64,000 nucleotides of DNA from Dongia sedimenti. GTDB lineage: Bacteria; Pseudomonadota; Alphaproteobacteria; Dongiales; Dongiaceae. Of the stretch, positions 8,887 to 17,137 are shown one piece after another. The first letter of the stretch is position 1, and each line of letters opens with the position of its first letter. Made by a program: the position numbers and the translations under genes. The notes below the pieces were generated by a model. That model ran no database searches, had not been told where the DNA came from, and was given only the letters and a program-made list of their open reading frames with translations. The DNA lies in contig JAUYVI010000006.1 of the NCBI GenBank assembly GCA_030715195.1, positions 248,001-312,000 of the forward strand, given 5' to 3'.

Positions 8887-9225
8887 CTCTCTCCGCACCG
8901 CACGCGCCGCCCTCGGGCGGCGATCCGATTGTTACCGTCGCCACACGCCGCGACCCTCGGCACCGGGCGATATGACCTAAGGCCATGATGCGCCGAGCTT
9001 CCTGACCTTAGCGGAAGCGCCGCGCGACGCCGATCATGACAAAAACCTGAAATAATTGCTAGTATTGATAAATTCGATAGATTTGATATATTGCCTTCTA
9101 GGGGCGGTTCTAGTGGTTTTCGAGGGCGATATTTTCCATCGCCCCGCCACGGGGTTTTGACGGCGCGTCGTTCCGTGGCACGCGCTGAGGCTTCTTTCGT
9201 GAACAATTTTAGATGGTAATTTCAC
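8887..9225. promoter_or_regulatory. AT-rich divergent intergenic region with 9-bp repeats
   Basis: No gene is supported in these 339 bases. The stretch 9040-9095 is strikingly AT-rich for this genome and contains three near-identical boxes spaced 8-9 bp apart: ATTGATA (9064-9070), ATTCGATA (9072-9079) and ATTTGATA (9081-9088). They sit about 140-160 bp before the GMC oxidoreductase ATG and about 180-200 bp before the divergent regulator. Phased direct repeats like these are plausible activator-binding sites or an A-tract-like promoter element. Small open frames on the minus strand here lack ribosome sites and were left out. Confidence 0.4.
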
Positions 9226-10824
9226 ATGACGAACTCAATTGAGACCAGATCCGCGCCCTTGGCCTCGGAATCCGCTCCGAACCGGACACCCATTCGATTT
9301 GATTTCATTGTTTGCGGCGCCGGGCCGGCCGGCTCGGTGGTTGCCGCGCGGCTGGCGGAAACGTCGGACGTCGATGTGCTGCTGATCGAGGCGGGCGGCA
9401 GCGACGCCTGTCCCGAAGTGATGAACCCCGGTCAATGGCCGCTCAACTTGGGTACCGAGCGCGACTGGGCCTTCGCGGCCGAGCCCAATCCGCATCTCAA
9501 CGGACGCTCCATCCCCCTCAACATGGGCAAGGTGCTGGGTGGCGGATCGAGCATCAACGTGATGGTCTGGGCGCGCGGCCACCGCAACGACTGGGAGCAT
9601 TTCGCCGCCGAGGCGCGCGACCCGGCTTGGGGCTATGAATCCATCCTTGCCCTCTATCGGCGCATCGAGAACTGGCAGGGTTTTCCCGATGCCCGGCGCC
9701 GCGGCAGCGGCGGCCCGGTCTATGTCAGCTCCGCCACTGACCCGCAGCCGATCGCAACGGCAATGGTCGAGGCCGCCGGCGCTTTGGGCTTGCCGGTCTT
9801 CGACAGTCCGAACGGCGCCATGATGGAAGGCCGCGGCGGCGCGGCGATCAACGACCTGATTGTGAAGGATGGCCAGCGCTCTTCCATCTTTCGCTCCTAT
9901 GTGCACCCGAACTTGGGCCGGCCCAACCTGACGGTGCTCACCCATGCCACGGTCAGCCGGCTCATCCTCAGGGGCAGCTCGGTCATCGGCGTGGAAGTGG
10001 TACGCGGCGGCGACCGCACGCACTACATGGCGGATCGCGAAGTCATTCTGTCGCTGGGCGCGATCAATACACCGAAAGTGCTGATGCAGTCCGGTATCGG
10101 ACCGCAGAGCGAGCTCCACAAGCATGGCATCCACGTGGTGCAGCACCTGCCGGGCGTCGGGCAGAATCACCAGGACCATGTATCGTTCGGCTGCATCTTC
10201 GAATATCGCGAGCCGCAGGCAGTCGGCCATGGCGGCTCCGAGGCCACGTTGTACTGGAAGAGCGACGAGCGGCTGGACCTCCCCGATATGTTCCATTGCC
10301 AGGTCGAGTTTCCGGTGCCGAGCGCGGAGACGCGGGCCATGGGCGTGCCCGAGCACGGTTGGACCATGTTCGCCGGATTGGCGCATCCGAAGAGCCGCGG
10401 CGCGCTGCATCTGACCGGGCCGGACGCCGATGATCCCATCCGCATCGAGGCCAACACCCTGTCGCATCCGGACGATCTCAGGACGGCTTTCGCCAATATA
10501 GCGCTCTGCCGCGAGCTCGGCGGCCATCCTGCCTTCGACGGCCTGGTCAAGGGCGAGGCACTGCCCGGCTGGCGCGACCCCGAAGCGATGGAGGCCTTCG
10601 TGCGCAACGCGGCCGTCACCTATTGGCACCAGTCCTGCACCGCCAAGATGGGCTGCGATTCCATGTCGGTGGTCGACGGCCGATTGCAGGTCTACGGGAT
10701 CGACCGGCTGCGGATCGCCGACGCCTCGATCATGCCCGACATCACCAGCGGCAACACGATGGCGCCCTGCGTCGTCATCGGTGAACGGGCGGCCGACCTG
10801 ATCAAGGCGGCGCATCGCCTCTAG
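9226..10824 (+). CDS. GMC-family FAD-dependent oxidoreductase (choline/alcohol dehydrogenase-like)
   Basis: 532 residues. The Rossmann motif FDFIVCGAGPAGSVVAARLA lies at residues 25-44, the GMC signature GKVLGGGSSINVMVWARGH near 103-121, the second signature GAINTPKVLMQSGIGP near 280, and the active-site region VTYWHQSCTAKMG near 464, with the catalytic His in YWHQS. The C-terminus SIMPDITSGNTMAPCVVIGE is standard. The enzyme should oxidise a primary or secondary alcohol using FAD. The sequence does not distinguish choline, polyethylene glycol or sugar-alcohol dehydrogenases, so no symbol is given. The gene stands alone opposite the HTH-GAF regulator. Confidence 0.92.
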   Translation: MTNSIETRSAPLASESAPNRTPIRFDFIVCGAGPAGSVVAARLAETSDVDVLLIEAGGSDACPEVMNPGQWPLNLGTERDWAFAAEPNPHLNGRSIPLNMGKVLGGGSSINVMVWARGHRNDWEHFAAEARDPAWGYESILALYRRIENWQGFPDARRRGSGGPVYVSSATDPQPIATAMVEAAGALGLPVFDSPNGAMMEGRGGAAINDLIVKDGQRSSIFRSYVHPNLGRPNLTVLTHATVSRLILRGSSVIGVEVVRGGDRTHYMADREVILSLGAINTPKVLMQSGIGPQSELHKHGIHVVQHLPGVGQNHQDHVSFGCIFEYREPQAVGHGGSEATLYWKSDERLDLPDMFHCQVEFPVPSAETRAMGVPEHGWTMFAGLAHPKSRGALHLTGPDADDPIRIEANTLSHPDDLRTAFANIALCRELGGHPAFDGLVKGEALPGWRDPEAMEAFVRNAAVTYWHQSCTAKMGCDSMSVVDGRLQVYGIDRLRIADASIMPDITSGNTMAPCVVIGERAADLIKAAHRL

Positions 10825-10826
10825 CA

Positions 10827-10847
10827 GGGATGGCGGGCCGCCATCCC
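10827..10847 (+). terminator. perfect hairpin after the GMC oxidoreductase gene
   Basis: Immediately after the stop codon the sequence GGGATGGCGG pairs with CCGCCATCCC around a single central base, a 21-base palindrome. There is no following T-tract, so it may terminate weakly, protect the 3' end, or act as a Rho-associated pause. Confidence 0.45.
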
Positions 10848-10923
10848 CATCGGGCATTCGCAACCGTCACGAATCATGAGGAGTCGCGGATCCGGAGTCT
10901 CGTCCGGACACGCGGAATGGCCA

Positions 10924-11739
10924 ATGAACGACTCATCTCAGCGATCCGAGCCCGCGCTCGAACATGCGCTGCCGGATCGCGCATGGATCTCGAGGCACAT
11001 GAATAAGACCCACAGCGCCGGTCGCAAGGACCATGCGCACATCCTGCTCGCCGAGGGCGACGATGCGGCGCGAAACGAAGTCACCGCCTATCTTGAAGGC
11101 AACGGAATGCAGGTCGTCGTCGCGCTCGGACGGAGCGAAACCCTGCGTCTGTTGACAGCCGCCGATCCTTGTCTTGCCATCGTCGCGCTGGCGGCTGAGC
11201 GCGAGCACGGCCTCGGTCTTCTGACCGAGATCCGATCCAGCTCGACCCTGCCCATCATCGTGACCGGCCGGCGCTCCGAAGACCTGGTCACCGCGCTCGA
11301 GCTCGGTGCGGACGACGCCATTCTGAAGCCGTTCGGCCTGCGCGAACTCTACGCCCGCGTGCGCAACTTGCTCCGGCGCCGCATCGTCCAGCAGCGCCGC
11401 CAGCAGCGCCTGGTGGTCCGCGAGCGCTTTCAGTTCGGCGGCTGGGAGTTGAACGTCCGGCACCAGCGCCTGACCGCGCCGGACGGCTCTCCGGTCGAGC
11501 TCACCAAAGCGGAGTTCACCTTGCTGGTGGCCTTCCTGCGCTCGCCCAGGCAGCCGCTGACGCGCGATCAGCTGCTGGAAGCCACCCGGATGCACCAGGA
11601 CGTCTTCGACCGTTGCATTGACACCCAGATCTTCAGGCTCAGGCGCAAGCTGGAATGCGATCCGCAGAAGCCGAAGATGATCCGAACGTCGCGCGGAATC
11701 GGCTACGTGTTCGAGCTGGAGGTGCGACGATCGGGCTAG
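10924..11739 (+). CDS. OmpR/PhoB-type response regulator lacking the phospho-acceptor aspartate
   Basis: 271 residues from ATG 10924; ATG 10999 is an equally possible start and removes a non-conserved tail. A receiver domain begins at HILLAEGDDAARNEV and ends at DDAILKPFGLRELYARV. The conserved Lys (LKPF) and Thr (IVTG) remain, but the strand that should carry the phosphorylated Asp reads CLAIVALAAEREHG, with Ala at the acceptor position and only part of the acidic pocket. A full winged-helix DNA-binding domain follows (LTKAEFTLLVAFLRSPRQPL, IDTQIFRLRRKLE, SRGIGYVFE). No histidine kinase is next to it. I infer a phosphorylation-independent, atypical regulator. Confidence 0.88.
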   Translation: MNDSSQRSEPALEHALPDRAWISRHMNKTHSAGRKDHAHILLAEGDDAARNEVTAYLEGNGMQVVVALGRSETLRLLTAADPCLAIVALAAEREHGLGLLTEIRSSSTLPIIVTGRRSEDLVTALELGADDAILKPFGLRELYARVRNLLRRRIVQQRRQQRLVVRERFQFGGWELNVRHQRLTAPDGSPVELTKAEFTLLVAFLRSPRQPLTRDQLLEATRMHQDVFDRCIDTQIFRLRRKLECDPQKPKMIRTSRGIGYVFELEVRRSG

Positions 11740-11833
11740 CGGGAGTGGCAAAGGGCGGGCCGATTGCCGTCGGAGACGTTTGTGTTAAGGTCCGACGCCG
11801 ATCGCCCGCCCACTTCGAGCCCCACCTTCGAGA

Positions 11834-12946
11834 ATGAGTGCAGCCCACGATTTCGAGATTTTCCTTGTGACCGCGCCCGGTCTCGAAGCCGCGCTCTGCG
11901 CCGAAGCGCGGGAACGGCACTTCCGCGAACCCAAAGTCGTCAAAGGCGGCGTCACCGTGCAGGGCGGCTGGCCCGAGGTGTGGCGCGCCAATCTGGAGCT
12001 GCGCGGCGCCAGCCGGGTGCTGGCGCGCATCGCGGAGTTCCGGGCTATGCATGTCGCACAACTCGACAAGCGGTCGCACAAGGTTGCCTGGGGCGAAGTC
12101 CTGCGCGCCGATGTGCCGTTCTCGGTCGAGGCCGCCTGCAAGGCCTCGCGCATCTATCATGAGGGCGCCGCGGCACAGCGGATCACCAAGGCAATCCAGG
12201 ATACGGTCGGCGCGCCGGTGTCGAAAGACGCCGAGGTCGTGGTCAAGGCGCGGATCGATGACGATCTCTGCACCATCAGCATCGACACTTCCGGCGAATC
12301 CCTGCACAAGCGCGGCCACAAGCAGGCGGTCGCCAAGGCACCGATGCGCGAGAACCTGGCAGCCCTGTTCCTGCGCCAATGCGGCTTCGACGGCAGCGAA
12401 CCGGTGGTCGATCCGATGTGCGGTTCCGGCACGTTTGTGATCGAGGCGGCGGAAATCGCCGCGGGACTGAAGCCCGGCCGGTCGCGCCGCTTCGCCTTCG
12501 AGCAGCTCGCCACATTCGACTCACCCGCCTGGTCGCGCCTCCGCGGCAATCCGGAGAAGCGCGAGCCCAGCGTCCGGTTTTTCGGCAGCGATCGCGATGC
12601 CGGTGCCGTGGCGATGAGCCGGGCGAACGCGGAGCGTGCCGGCGTAGCGGCGCTGACCGTGTTCAAGCAGCAGGCGATCAGCGATCTGACGCCGCCGGAT
12701 GGACCGGGTCTGGTCATCGTCAATCCGCCCTATGGCACGCGGATCGGCGATCGGAAGCAATTGAATGCGCTCTACCGCGCGCTGGGGCAGACGCTGCTCG
12801 CACGGTTCAGCGGCTGGCGGGTCGGCGTGATCACCAACGAGGTGCCTTTGGCCGAAGCGACTGGCCTGCCCTTCGCGCCGCCCGGCGAGCCGGTGTCGCA
12901 TGGCGGCTTGCGCGTGCGGCTGTTCCTGACACCGCCACTCGGCTGA
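11834..12946 (+). CDS. THUMP-domain class I SAM-dependent RNA methyltransferase (RlmL/YcbY N-domain type)
   Basis: 370 residues. The N-terminus FEIFLVTAPGLEAALCAEA is typical of the RlmL/Trm14 group. A THUMP domain spans about residues 50-160 (TISIDTSGESLHKRGHKQ at its end). The methyltransferase domain has motif I VVDPMCGSGTFVIEAA near residues 194-209, an acidic motif in FFGSDRD, and the N-methyltransferase catalytic motif VIVNPPYGTRI near 295. It should make N2-methylguanosine in 23S rRNA or tRNA. It lacks the C-terminal RlmK half of the enterobacterial fusion, as is normal outside gammaproteobacteria. It ends back to back with the convergent aldolase gene without a gap. Confidence 0.9.
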   Translation: MSAAHDFEIFLVTAPGLEAALCAEARERHFREPKVVKGGVTVQGGWPEVWRANLELRGASRVLARIAEFRAMHVAQLDKRSHKVAWGEVLRADVPFSVEAACKASRIYHEGAAAQRITKAIQDTVGAPVSKDAEVVVKARIDDDLCTISIDTSGESLHKRGHKQAVAKAPMRENLAALFLRQCGFDGSEPVVDPMCGSGTFVIEAAEIAAGLKPGRSRRFAFEQLATFDSPAWSRLRGNPEKREPSVRFFGSDRDAGAVAMSRANAERAGVAALTVFKQQAISDLTPPDGPGLVIVNPPYGTRIGDRKQLNALYRALGQTLLARFSGWRVGVITNEVPLAEATGLPFAPPGEPVSHGGLRVRLFLTPPLG

Positions 12947-13747
12947 TCAGTAGCGCTTGGCCTCGCCGGGGGCGTTCTTGCCGGAAGGCGCGTGTTCGCG
13001 CACACAGGCCAGTGCCGCGTCGCGCAACAGGGCGACATCGACCGCGAGCGGCACCATCCGGTAGCCGGCGGCGAACAGCTCTTTCGGCGTGGCGCCGGCG
13101 CTTGGCACCGTGCCCATGACACGTCCGGTCTTCTTTAGCGCGGCCTCGGCTTCGGCGACCAGCTTGCGGACATCCGGATGGTCGAGCTGCTCCAGCTTGC
13201 CGATCGAGCCGCCGAGGTCGTTGACGCCGATGAAGGCGACATCGACGCCCTCGACCGAGGCGATCTCCGCGGCGTGCTTCACCGCAGACGCGGACTCGAT
13301 CTGCAGGATCAGCAGCAAGTTGTCATTGGCGCGGTGGATGTAATCCTTGACCTTGCCGTAGGAGGAGGCGCGCACCACGGGTGCTGCGTAGCCGCGGGCA
13401 CCCTGCGGCGGGTAGCGGCAGGCCCGGACCGCGGCTTTCGCCTCTTCGGCGGTCTCGATCTGCGGGATCATCAGGCTGTCGGCGCCGACCTCCAGGATCC
13501 GCTTCAGGAATATGGGATCGTTCGAGGGCACGCGGATGACCGCGCTCATGCCGGTGACCTGCGCGGCGCGGATCATCTCCGTGGCGCTGCCGATATCGCC
13601 CTGGCCGTGCTCCAGGTCGATCACCACGAAGTCGAAGCCGGCATGGCCCAGGATCTCGATGACGGTGGAGCTGCCGGTATCGACCCAGCAGCCGAACACG
13701 GACTCGCCCTTGGCCAGCCGCTGCTTCAGCACATTTTCGCGATACAT
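12947..13747 (-). CDS. HpcH/HpaI aldolase family protein
   Basis: 266 residues, full length for the family. The TIM-barrel aldolase features are FDFVVIDLEHGQGD (residues about 38-51), VIRVPSNDPIFLKRILEVGA with the catalytic Arg, MIPQIETAEEAKAAVRACRY with a metal-binding Glu, and LQIESASAV plus FIGVNDLGGSIG for the second metal ligand. It should cleave or form pyruvate-derived 4-hydroxy-2-oxoacids in a metal-dependent reaction (2-keto-3-deoxy-acid or 4-hydroxy-2-oxoheptanedioate type). No pathway partner is adjacent, so the substrate is open. Confidence 0.9.
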   Translation of the reverse strand: MYRENVLKQRLAKGESVFGCWVDTGSSTVIEILGHAGFDFVVIDLEHGQGDIGSATEMIRAAQVTGMSAVIRVPSNDPIFLKRILEVGADSLMIPQIETAEEAKAAVRACRYPPQGARGYAAPVVRASSYGKVKDYIHRANDNLLLILQIESASAVKHAAEIASVEGVDVAFIGVNDLGGSIGKLEQLDHPDVRKLVAEAEAALKKTGRVMGTVPSAGATPKELFAAGYRMVPLAVDVALLRDAALACVREHAPSGKNAPGEAKRY

Positions 13748-13817
13748 TTCGCCCTGTTGGATGCGGTTACGTTGCGAGAAGTCTTAGCACTCCCGCGCCG
13801 AGTCGATGAGGGGGCGT

Positions 13818-14045
13818 TTAGCGCGCCTTGGCGGCGGTCCAGAGCCGGTGGCCGTTGCGGAACCAGACCGCGATCAGGCCGAGCAGCAGGAAGCAGGCGG
13901 CGACCGCCATGGCGCTGCCCGACTGGTCGGCGTCCAGCCCGTCGCGCCATTGCCGCAGCAGGACGCCGGTCAGCGACCCGAGGGTGACCATGATGACCAG
14001 GGTCCCCAGGGCCCAGAGACGGAATTGATGGCGAAAGTCGCTCAT
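13818..14045 (-). CDS. small two-helix membrane protein of unknown function
   Basis: 75 residues with two clear hydrophobic helices, FRLWALGTLVIMVTLGSLTG (residues 8-27) and MAVAACFLLLGLIAVWF (residues 46-62). They are separated by a short charged loop, and the tail is basic, so both ends are probably cytoplasmic. The ATG at 14045 has no strong ribosome site. The gene lies between the HpcH/HpaI aldolase and the divergent DMGDH-like gene. I do not recognise the family; it resembles the many small uncharacterised inner-membrane proteins of proteobacteria. Confidence 0.55.
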   Translation of the reverse strand: MSDFRHQFRLWALGTLVIMVTLGSLTGVLLRQWRDGLDADQSGSAMAVAACFLLLGLIAVWFRNGHRLWTAAKAR

Positions 14046-14213
14046 GGGGTCGAGTTTATAGGGTGATTCCTAAAAATCCGGAAATTCAGGAAAATCCCTT
14101 ATTCGGCACCGAAAAACGCATTGGCAAGGCGGTTTTGGGCGCTTTAGCCTCTCCCGCCAATGGCCGGAGCGGCCGTTTGTCGTCTTCGATTCAATTCCTT
14201 AGGGACCGCGTTC

Positions 14214-16649
14214 ATGAAATCTCAAGCCCGTGTAGTCGTCATCGGCGGCGGTGTCGTCGGCTGTTCCGTGCTCTACCACCTGACCAAGGCCGGGTGGAAG
14301 GACGTGGTCCTGGTCGAGCGCGACCGCCTGACCTCGGGCTCGACCTGGCATGCGGCCGGCGGTTTCCACACCCTGAACGGCGATCCCAATGTCGCCAAGC
14401 TCCAGGGCTACACGATCGGGCTCTACAACGAGCTGGAAAAGATCTCCGGCGAGAGCTGCGGATTGCACCGGTCGGGAGGCCTGATCCTGGCCGAAACGCC
14501 GGAGCGGCTGGAATGGCTGAAGATGGCCCATGCCCGGGCCCGCTATCTCGGCCTCGAGACCGAGATGCTGAGCATGGCCGAGGCGAAGAAGATGCACCCC
14601 ATGCTGGAGGAGCAGTATTTCGTCGGCGCCATGCTGGACGCCGCCGACGGCAATCTCGATCCCAACGGCACCACCAACGCCTATGCCAAGTCGGCCAAGA
14701 TCGCCGGCGCGGAGATCTACCAGAGCTGCAAGGTCGAGGACCTCAAAGCCCGCAAGGACGGCACCTGGGACGTGATCACGGCGCAGGGCAACATCCACGC
14801 CGAGCATGTCGTGAACTGCGGCGGCCTCTGGGCCCGCGAAGTGGGACGCATGGTCGGCCTGGAGCTGCCGGTGCTCGCCATGGAGCACATGTATCTCGTC
14901 ACCGAGGACATGCAGGAGGTGATCTCCTACAACAAGGAGCGCGGGCACGAGCTGCCGCACATCATCGACTTCAAGTCCGAGATCTACATGCGCCAGGAAC
15001 GCCAGGGCATGGTGCTTGGCACCTATGAGCAGGCCTGCGTGCCCTGGCAGCCGCGGCAGACCCCCTGGGAGTTCGGCCAGGAGCTGCTGCAGCCCGATCT
15101 CGACCGGATCGCGCCCAACCTCGAGCTCGGCTACAAGCATTTCCCCGCGCTGGAACATGCCGGCATCAAGCGGGTGATCAACGGTCCCTTCACCTTCTCG
15201 CCCGACGGCAACCCGCTGGTCGGCCCGGTCCAGGGCTTGAGGAACTTCTGGTGCGCCTGCGCGGTCATGGCGGGCTTCAGCCAGGGCGGCGGTGTCGGAC
15301 TCGCCCTCTCGCAATGGATGGTGAACGGCGATCCCGGCTTCGACGTCTGGGCCATGGACGTCGCCCGTTTCGGCGAATGGGCGACCCGCTCCTACACCAA
15401 CGAGAAGGTGCGCGAGAACTACGCGCGCCGCTTCTCGGTGCGTTTCCCGAACGAGGAGCTGCCGGCGGCGCGCCCGCAGCAGACCACCGCGCTCTATGAC
15501 ACCATGCTGGCGCAAGGCGCGGTCATGGGCGATTCCTGGGGCCTGGAAACACCGCTCTGGTTCGCGCCGAAGGGCGTCGAGCCGAAGGACATCGTCTCCT
15601 TCCACCGCTCCAACGACTTCAAGCATGTGAAGGCAGAAGTGCTCGGCACCCGCAACGGCGTCGGCGTGACCGAGATCGCCAACTTCGCCAAGTACCGGTT
15701 CGAAGGCCCGGGTGCCGAGAGCTTCCTCTCGCGCCTGATGACCAACAAGATGCCGCGAACGGGGCGCATCATCCTGACGCCGATGCTGAATCCTGGCGGC
15801 AAGCTGATCGGCGACTTCACGATTGCCAAAGCGGCCGACGAGCGCTTCTACATGTGGGGCTCCAGCCAGGCGCAGAAGTATCACATGCGCTGGTTCGAGC
15901 AGCATTTGCCGGGCGACGGCTCGGTCCGGATCCACCGCTACGACATGGGCCTGGTCGGCCTCTCGATCGCCGGACCGAAGTCGCGCGACGTGCTGCAGGC
16001 GCTGACCGACGAGGACGTCGCCAACGCCGCGTTCAAGTTCATGGACCATCGGTCGATGGATATCGCCAACGTGCCGGCGCTGATCAACCGCGTCACCTAT
16101 ACCGGCGATCTCGGCTACGAGATCTGGGTCGCGCCGGAATACCAGCGCCGCCTCTATGAGGCGATCATGAAGGCCGGCAAGCCGCACGGCATCGTCAATT
16201 TCGGCATGCGCGCGCTCTTGTCGATGCGCCTGGAGAAGAACTTCCCGACCTGGTATCGCGAGCTGCGGCCGATCTATGGCGTGTTCGAAGCTGGGCTCGA
16301 TCGCTTCATCGACCTCGGCAAGAACGACTTCATCGGCCGCGAAGCCGCGACCGAAGAAAAGCGCACCGGCGGCACCTTGCGCCGCGTCTCGATGATCGTG
16401 GAAGCCGCCGATTGCGACGTGCTCGGCGACGAGCCGATCTGGCACAAGGGCAAGGTGGTCGGCTGGGTCACCTCCGGCGGCTACGCCCATTACGTCGACA
16501 AGTCGATGGCCCAGGGCTATGTGCCGAAGGAACTGGCGACCGACACGTCGAAGGGCGCTTTCGAGATTGAGATCATCGGCGAGAATCGCAAGGCCACGAT
16601 CATCATCGACCCGCCGTTCGACCCCGAGGGCAAAAGGATGCGGTCGTAG
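14214..16649 (+). CDS. FAD-dependent dimethylglycine/sarcosine dehydrogenase-like protein (DAO + GcvT domains)
   Basis: 811 residues from ATG 14214, preceded by TTAGGGA; the frame is open 18 codons further up but the domain begins at ARVVVIGGGVVGCSVLYHL. Three parts can be seen: a D-amino-acid-oxidase-type FAD domain (residues 1-370, with the segment TSGSTWHAAGGFHT where related enzymes bind FAD covalently at His), a short central FAO_M linker domain, and a GcvT-like folate-binding domain from about 420 (VGVTEIANFAKYRFEGPGA, GDLGYEIW, MRLEKNFPTWYREL, GYAHYVDKSMAQGYV). By family it demethylates dimethylglycine, sarcosine or a related N-methyl amine, passing the one-carbon unit to tetrahydrofolate. 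The sox genes nearby support one-carbon metabolism. The exact substrate is not settled. Confidence 0.9.
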   Translation: MKSQARVVVIGGGVVGCSVLYHLTKAGWKDVVLVERDRLTSGSTWHAAGGFHTLNGDPNVAKLQGYTIGLYNELEKISGESCGLHRSGGLILAETPERLEWLKMAHARARYLGLETEMLSMAEAKKMHPMLEEQYFVGAMLDAADGNLDPNGTTNAYAKSAKIAGAEIYQSCKVEDLKARKDGTWDVITAQGNIHAEHVVNCGGLWAREVGRMVGLELPVLAMEHMYLVTEDMQEVISYNKERGHELPHIIDFKSEIYMRQERQGMVLGTYEQACVPWQPRQTPWEFGQELLQPDLDRIAPNLELGYKHFPALEHAGIKRVINGPFTFSPDGNPLVGPVQGLRNFWCACAVMAGFSQGGGVGLALSQWMVNGDPGFDVWAMDVARFGEWATRSYTNEKVRENYARRFSVRFPNEELPAARPQQTTALYDTMLAQGAVMGDSWGLETPLWFAPKGVEPKDIVSFHRSNDFKHVKAEVLGTRNGVGVTEIANFAKYRFEGPGAESFLSRLMTNKMPRTGRIILTPMLNPGGKLIGDFTIAKAADERFYMWGSSQAQKYHMRWFEQHLPGDGSVRIHRYDMGLVGLSIAGPKSRDVLQALTDEDVANAAFKFMDHRSMDIANVPALINRVTYTGDLGYEIWVAPEYQRRLYEAIMKAGKPHGIVNFGMRALLSMRLEKNFPTWYRELRPIYGVFEAGLDRFIDLGKNDFIGREAATEEKRTGGTLRRVSMIVEAADCDVLGDEPIWHKGKVVGWVTSGGYAHYVDKSMAQGYVPKELATDTSKGAFEIEIIGENRKATIIIDPPFDPEGKRMRS

Positions 16650-16657
16650 GAATAGTC

Positions 16658-16729
16658 GTCATCCCCGGGCTTGACCCGGGGATCTTTCTCCAGTTGGCCT
16701 GAGATGCCCGGGTCGAGCCCGGGCATGAC
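16658..16729. repeat. REP-like element of two GC palindromes in inverted arrangement
   Basis: After the DMGDH-like gene the element begins GTCATCCCCGGG and ends CCCGGGCATGAC, giving an outer GTCAT/ATGAC inverted repeat. Inside are two palindromes: 16663-16681 (CCCCGGG TTGA-type loop CCCGGGG) and 16706-16724 (GCCCGGGTCGAGCCCGGGC), 24 bases apart. The GTCATCCCCGGGCTTGACCCGG motif is a widely dispersed intergenic repeat in alphaproteobacteria. Here it can fold as two hairpins or one long one and probably protects or ends the upstream transcript. Confidence 0.8.
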
Positions 16730-16756
16730 GAGCTTGGTGGAAGGAGGAGCTTATCC

Positions 16757-17137
16757 ATGCCGAGCACAGCGGATCTCATCGGCACCTGGCGCGTCATCGC
16801 CTTCCAGGAATGGAGCCCGGACGGGGTTGAGCATCACCCGCTCGGCGACGCGCCCACCGGCTATGCGATCTTCGATGCGGCCGGCCGCATCTTCATCCAG
16901 CTCAGCCGGGGCGCGGGCCGGGGCGTCGCCTCCGATGCGGTGGCGCGATCCTTCATGGCCTATTTCGGCACCTTTTCCGTCGCCGGCGATCAATTGCAGG
17001 TCGCGATCGAATCCGGCAACAATCCCGGCGACGTCGGCACCAGCCAGACCCGCACCGTCACGGTCGACGGCGACGTGCTCACGATCGGCATTCCGAACCA
17101 GCTCCAGGCAACATTGCGGCGCGAGGCGAAACCATGA
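16757..17137 (+). CDS. lipocalin-like domain protein, first of a tandem pair
   Basis: 126 residues with the pattern LIGTWRVIAFQEWSPDGVEH at the N-terminus, GYAIFDAAGRIFIQLSR, and a C-terminal beta strand pair TRTVTVDGDVLTIG. This is the small bacterial lipocalin-like fold (Lipocalin_5 type), a single beta-barrel domain of about 120-150 residues. There is no signal peptide. The Shine-Dalgarno GGAGGAG precedes the ATG. It overlaps the next gene by 4 bases, and the two proteins are clearly related along their whole length, so they arose by tandem duplication. Function and ligand are unknown. Confidence 0.75.
   Translation: MPSTADLIGTWRVIAFQEWSPDGVEHHPLGDAPTGYAIFDAAGRIFIQLSRGAGRGVASDAVARSFMAYFGTFSVAGDQLQVAIESGNNPGDVGTSQTRTVTVDGDVLTIGIPNQLQATLRREAKP

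Noticed and set aside
9226-10824. Annotation of the GMC oxidoreductase as choline dehydrogenase (betA)
   Set aside because: Only general GMC motifs can be read; no bet genes are nearby.
14199-16490. 763-codon open frame on the minus strand opposite the DMGDH-like gene
   Set aside because: Low-complexity His/Arg/Asp-rich translation typical of antisense frames in GC-rich DNA; the plus-strand protein shows clear domains.
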